From: Gemmatimonadota bacterium
GTDB taxonomy: Bacteria > Gemmatimonadota > Gemmatimonadetes > Gemmatimonadales > GWC2-71-9
DNA length: 19,559 bases
Direction of reading: 5' to 3'
NCBI GenBank assembly: GCA_022573095.1
Contig: JACZUR010000009.1
Coordinates: 1 to 19,559 of the forward strand
Shown here piece after piece: positions 1-5,947 of this stretch. The notes under the pieces are model-generated. The model had not been told where the DNA came from. It made no database searches and worked only from the letters and a program-made list of their open reading frames with translations. Both the position numbers and the translations under genes were made by a program. The first letter of the stretch is position 1, and each line of letters begins with the position of its first letter.

Positions 1-852
1 GGAGTAACCGCTTCCGTGGACGCCCGATTCAGCGCGCCCGCCAGCTCGGCGGCGGTGGCATAGCGATCGCCGGGCGCCTTTGCCAGCGCCTGCATGATCA
101 CGCGCTCGACGGTCTCTGGCACCGTGTCTCGCACGAGGCGTAGACTCGGCACCGGATCCACGCACTTGCGGACCAGGATCGCCTGCGGGGTCGGGCCCGA
201 GAACGGTGGCGCGCCGCCCAACATCTCGTAGAGCACACACCCCAGGGAGTAGATGTCGGTACGGGCATCGACTTCCCGCTCCCCAGTGGCCTGCTCCGGG
301 CTCATGTAGGCCGGTGTCCCTATCGCAAGGCCCGTCCCGGTAAGGCGCTCGGCCCCAGCTTCACTAACTGCCCGTGCAATGCCGAAGTCCGTGACCACCG
401 CATGGTCTGCCTCGAAGAGGATGTTCTCGGGCTTCACGTCACGATGCACGATCCCGCGACGATGGGCGTAGTCGAGCGCGTCGGCCACTTCTCGCGCAAT
501 TTGGAGCGCGTCTTCCAGACCCAGCCGGCCATCTCGATCGAGCCGCTCTCGGAGGGACCCTCCATCCACGAAGGGCATCATGTAGTAGAGAAGCCCGTTG
601 GCTTCACCGGAGTCGAGAAGCGTCAGAACGTTGGGGTGGGTCAGCTTGGCCGTGATCTCGATCTCCCGCAGGAACCGCTCGGGGCCGAGCGCGGTGGCGA
701 GGTCCGGCTTTAGGACCTTGAGGGCGACCGAGCGATCGTGCTTGAGATCGTGGGCGAGGTAGACCGTGGCCATGCCGCCACGGCCGAGTTCCCACTTGAT
801 TCGGTAGCGGTCGGCTAGGGCTTGTCTCAGCCGCTCGAGTTCGTTGGCCATG
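1..852 (-). CDS. Serine/threonine protein kinase, N-terminal 284 residues (partial, runs off left edge)
   Basis: Hanks-type Ser/Thr kinase that would phosphorylate protein Ser/Thr residues from the cytoplasmic side. Reading the minus strand from ATG at 852, the frame stays open to base 1. The glycine loop LGRGGMATVY is at residues 22-31, the ATP-binding lysine in VALKVLK is K45, the catalytic loop HRDVKPEN is at 136-143, DFG is at 155-157, and the activation segment ends in SPEQA (184-188). The catalytic core is essentially complete by residue 275. What lies beyond the edge (transmembrane, sensor or PD40/TPR domains) cannot be seen. The start is backed by family usage ('MANELERLRQALADRYRI'), although no strong Shine-Dalgarno is visible. 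Promoter-like hexamers in the upstream 172-bp repeat point at this gene. Family assignment is very secure; substrate is unknown. Confidence 0.95.
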
Positions 853-892
853 CTCGGTGTAAGTCTTGGGCGTACCTAGGGGGCGGCCGCGG

Positions 893-1064
893 CCTAACTC
901 GTTCTATACTGACTCGCATAATCCTGTCTCACGCAACAGTGGCCGTGTAATTCCCACCTCCAACCGCGCCCGACTCGGCGCAACCATTCTCCCAACATAG
1001 TAATTGGTGAGTAGTGAGTAGGAAGTTGGAAGCATCCACGACTCACCACGTACCACTTACTACT
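893..1064. repeat. 172-bp direct repeat, copy 1
   Basis: It matches 1689-1860 at 165 of 172 positions without gaps by my alignment, with an offset of 796 bp. The copy sits between the 3' end of the AhpD-like gene and the kinase start. Its right part holds an imperfect inverted repeat: GTGAGTAGTGAGTAGG near 1010 against the complement of the CACTTACTACT segment at 1054-1064. The end near 893 contains promoter-like hexamers facing the kinase. No open reading frame or transposase is associated with it, so it is either a dispersed noncoding element or a local duplication. Confidence 0.9.
903..930 (-). promoter_or_regulatory. Candidate promoter toward the Ser/Thr kinase (in repeat copy 1)
   Basis: On the minus strand, GAGACA (930-925) and TATAGA (908-903) are separated by 16 nt. 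Each matches the sigma70-type consensus at 4 of 6 positions. The -10 lies about 50 nt upstream of the kinase start codon. Both hexamers are unchanged in the second copy of the repeat, where they face another minus-strand gene. This is inferred from sequence only. Confidence 0.35.
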
Positions 1065-1095
1065 CCCTTTATTGACAGGGCGCTTCTTAATGTTG

Positions 1096-1656
1096 TTAGG
1101 CAGCACCCTCTCCGTCGGCCCTCTTCCATAATCCTTGCGAGCCAATCCGAAGGGCGCGGTTGAACTTGCTCGACGCGTTCTCCCACGCGATTGCCGCAGT
1201 GAGCTCGACCAGGGCATCAGGATCAAAGTACTGAGCCACTCGGGCGAATAGCTCATCCGACACATCGTCGTCGCTCCCCGTTATGGCATCGGCATAGGCT
1301 AAGGCCGCTCGCTCCGTCTCATTGAACATTGGGTGCGTAGCGTATTCGTCTAGAGCACCGATCTTCGAGTCTGCCAACCCAAGTTCGCTGCCCACGGCAG
1401 CGTTGATGTCTTGTCAGAATTCACATCCGTTGAGGCTCGCTACCCGGCGATTCACCAGCGCTAAAAGCGACGCGTCAACTAGGCCCGACTGGTCAAGACC
1501 GGTCCACATTCCACGAACGCCCCGTAGAACGCTCGGGCGACGGGCATACACAAGATGATTTGCGAGCGGCGCACCCCACTTCTCTGTCTGAAGCTCGAAG
1601 ATGCGTGCTGCATAGCCATCGACTTCGTTGGGATCTACTCCGTCAATCCGTGACAT
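1096..1656 (-). CDS. Carboxymuconolactone decarboxylase/AhpD-like protein with in-frame UGA at the redox Cys (candidate selenoprotein)
   Basis: An AhpD/CMD-fold protein, a family of thiol peroxidase/disulfide reductase-like enzymes that use a CxxC pair. Reading from ATG at 1656, residues 1-80 end in ...VASLNGCEF. A TGA at 1416-1414 follows, and the same frame then continues with QDINAAVG... for 105 residues to TAA at 1098-1096. The 186-residue total fits the family. The TGA stands for residue 81, so the motif reads C78-E-F-(UGA)81, replacing the second active-site cysteine and nothing else. The downstream half is intact family sequence (FNETERAALAYADAI, then ELTAAIAWEN), with no frameshift. 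A SECIS-like hairpin starts 15 nt into the message from the U of UGA. GGAGG lies 3 nt upstream of the ATG. The favoured reading is a selenocysteine protein (CxxU); AhpD-like selenoproteins are known in bacteria. The alternative is a pseudogene with one nonsense mutation, in which case translation would stop after 80 residues. The selenium machinery is not in this window. Confidence 0.7.
1386..1402 (-). promoter_or_regulatory. Candidate bacterial SECIS hairpin
   Basis: Counting the U of UGA as 1, nucleotides 15-31 of the mRNA form CGCUGCC-GUG-GGCAGCG. This is a perfect 7-bp, GC-rich stem with a three-nucleotide loop containing G and U. In E. coli fdhF the minimal SECIS hairpin occupies the same interval (about 15-31) with a GU-containing loop. 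The hairpin is within the coding sequence, as expected in bacteria. The tight GUG loop is smaller than the fdhF loop and there is no obvious bulged U, so SelB recognition is inferred, not shown. Confidence 0.55.
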
Positions 1657-1688
1657 GTACCTCCAGTCCCTCCAGCATAGCGGTGCCC

Positions 1689-1860
1689 CCTAACTCGTTC
1701 TATACTGACTCGCATAATCCTGTCTCATGCAACATTGGCCGTGTAATTGCCACCTCCAACCGCGCCCGACTCGGCGTAACCATCCTCCCAACATGGTAAT
1801 TGGTGAGTAGTGAGTAGGAAGTTGGAAGCATCCACGATTCACCACGTACCACTTACTACT
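1689..1860. repeat. 172-bp direct repeat, copy 2
   Basis: Second copy of the 893-1064 sequence, differing at seven scattered bases. It begins 28 nt past the stop of the secreted-protein gene (1888-2415) and ends 32 nt before the ATG of the AhpD-like gene. The AhpD-like gene is therefore bracketed by the two copies. It contains the same promoter-like hexamers and imperfect inverted repeat as copy 1. Confidence 0.9.
1699..1726 (-). promoter_or_regulatory. Candidate promoter toward the AhpD-like gene (in repeat copy 2)
   Basis: GAGACA (1726-1721) and TATAGA (1704-1699) are 16 nt apart on the minus strand, identical to the pair in copy 1. They lie about 45 nt upstream of the AhpD-like start codon. 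Conservation between the two copies and the consistent position upstream of a minus-strand gene are the only support. Confidence 0.35.
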
Positions 1861-1887
1861 TACAGCGTCGCTTTCCTGCCGACAAGA

Positions 1888-2415
1888 TCACAAACCGCGA
1901 GACTCCAGCGGGATCATGATGTGTGCGTACGGAGTGTCTGGCCACATGATCCACGGTCCGCCGTTCAGGTGATCCGTCGAGATACCCTCGAGCATGCTAG
2001 CGTCGGGAACAATGACCATGACGTGAGGTCCCATATCCGTCACCCAGTCCTCGGGACCGGTCGGTTCGGTGGCAAACGGATCGCTGTTGCTGACCGGCGT
2101 ATCCCCCGCAAGCATATAGGCAAATCCGATCTCTTCGTAAGACGGTTCCGTCCTGCCCACGTAGGCCTCGAGGAAATTGCCCCACGCGGCAGTCATGCAC
2201 AACGGATCGTTGCCCGGCGTGTCAGCGTTGTCAGGCATACAGGTCCAGTCGTTACTGCCTTCATGGAGAACGGTCCCGTCCCACGCCTTGATCGTTGCAT
2301 CGTTTGAGACCGACGCTGGCCCGGCACTCCGCGCGCTTTCGATCTGATCCTGCGCTACCAGCACGGCGGGCAAGGCTAGGCCTGCCGCTAGAAAAAAGAC
2401 GGCTTGAAGCTTCAT
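1888..2415 (-). CDS. Small secreted protein of unknown function (175 aa)
   Basis: The start is taken at ATG 2415 because GGAG lies 8 nt upstream and a clean signal peptide follows: MKLQ, then a hydrophobic stretch to about residue 20, with likely cleavage at LVA-QDQ. An ATG 13 codons earlier (2454) would put a polar leader ahead of the signal and is less likely. The mature protein has two cysteines, C59 and C73, around a DNADTPGND segment, and is rich in Trp, Pro and Asp. It ends with GGPWIMWPDTPYAHIMIP. I do not recognise a named domain. It resembles the secreted protein at 8474-9082: same C-x13-C spacing, a DTPG motif and an AH[IV]M near the C-terminus. It probably acts outside the cytoplasmic membrane. 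Function unknown. Confidence 0.85.
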   Translation of the reverse strand: MKLQAVFFLAAGLALPAVLVAQDQIESARSAGPASVSNDATIKAWDGTVLHEGSNDWTCMPDNADTPGNDPLCMTAAWGNFLEAYVGRTEPSYEEIGFAYMLAGDTPVSNSDPFATEPTGPEDWVTDMGPHVMVIVPDASMLEGISTDHLNGGPWIMWPDTPYAHIMIPLESRGL

Positions 2416-2572
2416 TGAATTCTCCTTGTTGGTGTCTCTGCAGGGGTTCAACATATCCGCGGTGATTCGATAACGCTAGGAAATTCTGGCGGGTTCTTCA
2501 GGAAACGCGAAACCCTACTGGGGCCGAATTAGGCGGGAAAGCTAGACCGCAACATCCTCCTCTGCGAGCTAC

Positions 2573-2959
2573 TCACTTCTCCTTTAGTTCTCTTCCTTTA
2601 TCCGGCGTCGGATCTTTCACAACGCCGTAGGCGAGCCGCGCTTCGTGATCCTCCGGCAAGTACTCCGTGATCGGCAACCCTTCCGGTGTTACGAACAGCA
2701 GGCAGTGGCAATACTTGTGCTTCTTCATCTCGTCGCAGGAGCATACCCATTCCCTGCTCCGCTCCAACTCGGCCTTCTTGTCGGGATAGAAGCGGCAGGG
2801 ACAGAGCGGCCGCCCCAACTCGTCGAGATTCTGCGCCAGGCCAAGTACGACGGCTTCGGTAACCGCCGAATTCGGATGCACCGAGGTCCCGGTTTTCGCG
2901 AGATACTTGTCGACGAAGATACGCATCCGTCGCACGCTCTTTTCAGTTGGTTGCTCCAT
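2573..2959 (-). CDS. Ferredoxin:thioredoxin reductase catalytic-chain family protein (128 aa)
   Basis: Member of the family of FTR catalytic (beta) subunits, which carry a 4Fe-4S cluster and a redox disulfide and pass electrons from ferredoxin to thioredoxin-like partners. Six cysteines occur as three CxC pairs: CPC at 53-55, CSC at 73-75 and CHC at 84-86, the last followed by LLF. This is the family pattern, although the middle pair is CSC rather than the plant-type CPC. The start is placed at ATG 2959 (MEQPTEKSVRRM). The frame stays open upstream to 3214, but that stretch translates tandem-repeat DNA and is not protein-like. No FTR variable chain, ferredoxin or thioredoxin is adjacent, so the partner is unknown. 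The ending is rich in Lys and Glu. Family assignment is strong; role is inferred. Confidence 0.88.
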   Translation of the reverse strand: MEQPTEKSVRRMRIFVDKYLAKTGTSVHPNSAVTEAVVLGLAQNLDELGRPLCPCRFYPDKKAELERSREWVCSCDEMKKHKYCHCLLFVTPEGLPITEYLPEDHEARLAYGVVKDPTPDKGRELKEK

Positions 2960-3009
2960 AGGGATTCTGAAGTATGAATCTGATGGGAGATTGAAGCACA
3001 GACAAGGTG

Positions 3010-3168
3010 GACGGTGGGAGACGGTGGAGTAAGGCAGAGTGAGTATCGAGGGAGAGAAGAAGCTAAGAGACGGTGGTGGGTGAGGCCGATGGCGTACCGA
3101 GTGCAAGAAGACGGTGGTGGGTAAGGAAGGTTGCGTACCGAGTGCAAGAAGACGGTGGAAGACGGTGG
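3010..3168. repeat. GACGGTGG-rich minisatellite with a 41-bp tandem unit
   Basis: Two 41-bp units (3068-3108 and 3109-3149) share the core GCGTACCGAGTGCAAGAAG and begin with AGACGGTGGTGGG. A shortened third unit follows. The octamer GACGGTGG occurs at 3010, 3020, 3069, 3110, 3151 and 3161, always on the plus strand, and again at 5830 in another intergenic gap. The region is noncoding and lies upstream of the FTR-like gene. Confidence 0.85.
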
Positions 3169-3186
3169 TGGCGGATTCCGGACTCC

Positions 3187-3214
3187 GCTGCACGCTGCAC
3201 GCTGCACGCTGCAC
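3187..3214. repeat. Four tandem copies of the heptamer GCTGCAC
   Basis: Perfect 7-bp x 4 array in the gap between the FTR-like gene and the ADOP permease. Nothing else recognisable is seen from 3215 to 3305, apart from a degenerate GACC-GCT stretch near 3250 that resembles the array at 8407-8454. Confidence 0.9.
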
Positions 3215-3305
3215 GACAGCAACTGAAAGCGATAAGTATTATACTCTCTGACCAGCTGACCCGCCGACCGCTTTCGTTCCCTCGTTCAAGAGACGGTGAG
3301 ATCTC

Positions 3306-5756
3306 TCATTCCGCTCGCAATACCTCGACGGGATCGAGTTTGCTAGCTCGCCTCGCAGGAATCCAAGCCGAAAGAAACGACACACCTATCAGCAACAACG
3401 GTACCAAACCGAACGTCGCCGGATCGATCGTCTCGACGCCATACAGTAAACGTCCCAGTAGCTGTGCGGCCAAAGCGGACAACACAGTCCCGATCAACGC
3501 ACCAATCACGACCAGTTTCATGCCATCGCCCAGAAGCATCCTTACGATCCTGTTCGGCTCGGCTCCCAGCGACATGCGGATTCCCATTTCGCGGCTTCGC
3601 GTGGAAACAGCGTAACTCACGACTCCCGAGAGCCCGATCGAAGCCAGTAGCAGCGCCAGCGTGCCGAACGCCACCACTACCAACGCGGATAATCGGTGAG
3701 GCAGAAGCATCACAGCCAGATGGCGCTCCATCGTCTTGGCCCCTGCAATGAGAATTTCCGGATCTAACTCCCGTGCAATTCTTATCAGACTGGTCGCCGT
3801 TTCTCCTGCGTTTCCCGTCGTCTTTGCCACTAGAGTCATCGAGGATGTGAAGTTCTGGGCGAAGGGCGCGTAGAGGAAGGGCCGCGGCGATTCGCCCAAC
3901 GAGCGCACTTTCGTGTCGCGAGCGACGCCTACCACCGTGCGGTCCACGTCGCCTTCCCTGATAACGCGCCCTATGGGGTCTTCGTTGGGCCAGAAACGCG
4001 CGGCCATCGTTTCGTTGATGATCGCGACCGGCGCTCCGTCGGTTCCGTCACGAGAGTCGAAACCGCGCCCCCGGACTATCTGCACGCCCACCGCCTCGAA
4101 GAATCCGGGATCGACCTGCGCCCAATCCACCGAGTGTGCGTCGCGGTCAACGGGTGGCGCAACACCGTCCACGTTCACGTTTATCCACATGTTGTTCATC
4201 ACGTCGAGATGCAGATCGGCCGTCATTCCAACTGCCGTGACACCCGGTAGGCTTCCGGCCCGCTCAATAAGCGATCGGTAAAACGCGCGCGCCCGCACCG
4301 GTGTGTAGCGATCCGTCGGCGTCTGAATCAAGACGATGCCGGCCGGATCGTAACCGAAGCCGGGATCGACCGCTACTCTCGCCTGGAGGCTTCGCAGGAA
4401 AAGCCCGGCGCTGATCAGTAGAACCAATGACACTGCAACCTGGGCGACCACCAGCGTGTTTCGGATCTTACCCCGGGCAGCTCGGCCCCCACCAGCGCTC
4501 TCGTCTTTCAGCGTAGGTGCAACGTCGGGATTGGTTGCCTGGATAGCAGGCACCAGGCCAAAGAACAGTCCTGCAGCAAGAGTCACGATCAAGCTGAACC
4601 CGAGCACGGTTGCGTCTAGGCTCAGGTCGAGCGTTATCGGAATCGGCAAGGGCAGATCAGCCGTAGTGAGAAGTTTGAGTAGATAACTTGCGACCATGAT
4701 TCCGGCCGTTCCACCCAACAGGGCCAGCATCATACTCTCGGTCAGCAACTGCCTGATCAGGGTTGCCCTCTTGGCTCCCAGGGCCAGCCGAATGGCGATT
4801 TCTCTCCGGCGATCCGCTGCCTGCGCCAAGAGGAAGCTCGCCAGATTCGCCGACGCGATCAGTAACACCATTGCCATCACCGCCATCATGAAGCCAGCGG
4901 CCGGAACGAGAACCCGGTCCACCATCGGGTTCATGATGACGTCCTCGGTCGGGACCATGACGAAGGCGTTGTCTGATTCCCAATAAGTCGGGTGGAGGTC
5001 CTGCAACGATCGCGTCAATTCGTCCAGCACCTGTTGCGCCTGAACTATCGACACGCCGGGCGCCAGGCGCGCCTTTGCGAAGACACTCTGGTTACCTCGA
5101 TGGTTGAGCTCGTCCTGTGTAGAGGGTTGCAGATGAGCAACCATCATGCGAGAGACATAGATGCCGGGCGTGAGACCGCGCAACATTCCGCTATACTCAC
5201 GGTGCGCAACTCCGATCACTGTGTACAGCCTACCGTTGAGACGCATTTCCTGTCCGACAACCGAGGAATCCCCGCCAAAACGCCGCTGCCAATAGCCATA
5301 CCCCAGCATCGCTACGGGATGCGCGCCCGGAGCGACGTCGTCCTCGGGCAAGAGGGTACGTCCGAGGTGAGCGTCAACTCCTTGCATCGTGAAGTAGTTG
5401 CCGGTTACGAGTTCGGCGGGAACCACCTCGACTCCACCTTCGATGTCCGTTTGGACGAATGCGAAGCGTGTGCCGGTTACTGCGGAGAACACAGCGCCCG
5501 TTTCACGCTCGAGGTCAGCCAGATCCGGAAACGCCATCGTTGCATGAGAAAAACCGTCCAACCGCTTGTAGAGCTCAACAAGCTCTTCCGGATTCTCCGC
5601 GGGGAGGTCCCGAATGATGATGGCGTTTACGAGTGAGAAGATGGCAGTGTTGGCACCAATGCCGATTGCGAGAGATGCGACGGCAATAACCGTGAAAACG
5701 GGTTTCTTGGTAAGACGCCTAAAACCGTAGCGTAGATCATGCATCAAACGTCCCAT
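3306..5756 (-). CDS. ADOP-type orphan ABC permease (MacB/FtsX-like, 816 aa)
   Basis: A membrane protein of the 'acidobacterial duplicated orphan permease' type. It has two MacB-PCD/FtsX units in tandem and no partner ATPase nearby. N-terminal MHDLRYGFRRLTKKP is followed by the first TM segment (about 20-48). A periplasmic MacB-like domain runs to about 280. Three TM segments follow (about 285-315, 335-360 and 385-410) with the FtsX signature RRREIAIRLALGA. The second half opens with a TM segment near 440, then a second periplasmic domain, then three TM segments with the matching RSREMGIRMSLGA signature. It ends with PARRASKLDPVEVLRAE, the usual family ending. AGGAG lies 7 nt before ATG 5756. 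These proteins are assumed to take part in export or envelope signalling; the substrate is unknown. Confidence 0.94.
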   Translation of the reverse strand: MGRLMHDLRYGFRRLTKKPVFTVIAVASLAIGIGANTAIFSLVNAIIIRDLPAENPEELVELYKRLDGFSHATMAFPDLADLERETGAVFSAVTGTRFAFVQTDIEGGVEVVPAELVTGNYFTMQGVDAHLGRTLLPEDDVAPGAHPVAMLGYGYWQRRFGGDSSVVGQEMRLNGRLYTVIGVAHREYSGMLRGLTPGIYVSRMMVAHLQPSTQDELNHRGNQSVFAKARLAPGVSIVQAQQVLDELTRSLQDLHPTYWESDNAFVMVPTEDVIMNPMVDRVLVPAAGFMMAVMAMVLLIASANLASFLLAQAADRRREIAIRLALGAKRATLIRQLLTESMMLALLGGTAGIMVASYLLKLLTTADLPLPIPITLDLSLDATVLGFSLIVTLAAGLFFGLVPAIQATNPDVAPTLKDESAGGGRAARGKIRNTLVVAQVAVSLVLLISAGLFLRSLQARVAVDPGFGYDPAGIVLIQTPTDRYTPVRARAFYRSLIERAGSLPGVTAVGMTADLHLDVMNNMWINVNVDGVAPPVDRDAHSVDWAQVDPGFFEAVGVQIVRGRGFDSRDGTDGAPVAIINETMAARFWPNEDPIGRVIREGDVDRTVVGVARDTKVRSLGESPRPFLYAPFAQNFTSSMTLVAKTTGNAGETATSLIRIARELDPEILIAGAKTMERHLAVMLLPHRLSALVVVAFGTLALLLASIGLSGVVSYAVSTRSREMGIRMSLGAEPNRIVRMLLGDGMKLVVIGALIGTVLSALAAQLLGRLLYGVETIDPATFGLVPLLLIGVSFLSAWIPARRASKLDPVEVLRAE

Positions 5757-5947
5757 CGATCGGCTCCTGTGTGAGGACTATAGCATGTACGACGTGACCG
5801 TTTCCGGTGAGGTTTCAAGGGGAGGGGGGGACGGTGGAGGACGGTCCGGCCCTCTTCCCTCCAAGCCTCGCTGGGGACATCTTAGTGACCTTCCAGGTCT
5901 CATAGACCTTCGTTCAAAATTGAAACTAACTGACACCGAGGTGCTTA
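5757..5947. other. Divergent intergenic region with a G-rich tract
   Basis: This 191-bp gap separates the divergent ADOP permease and choice-of-anchor B genes, so it should hold both promoters, but I see no convincing hexamer pair. Around 5818-5837 there is a G-rich run (AGGGGAGGGGGGG) followed by GACGGTGG. A pyrimidine run, CCCTCTTCCCTCC (5850-5862), could pair with it. Confidence 0.5.

Noticed and set aside
1414..1656. Treating the two halves of the AhpD-like gene as two separate genes
   Set aside because: They are in one frame, separated only by the TGA, and together give one full-length family member; the second half has no ribosome-binding site at its GTG.
893..1860. Insertion sequence or composite transposon
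   Set aside because: No transposase, no terminal inverted repeats at the unit ends and no target-site duplication seen; only noncoding direct repeats.
2960..3214. 85-codon upstream extension of the FTR-like gene
   Set aside because: It translates tandem-repeat DNA (PPSS/STVFLH-type low-complexity text) and the domain begins only after ATG 2959.
4992..5636. 214-codon plus-strand open frame
   Set aside because: It is antisense to the ADOP permease and has no domain or ribosome-binding site.
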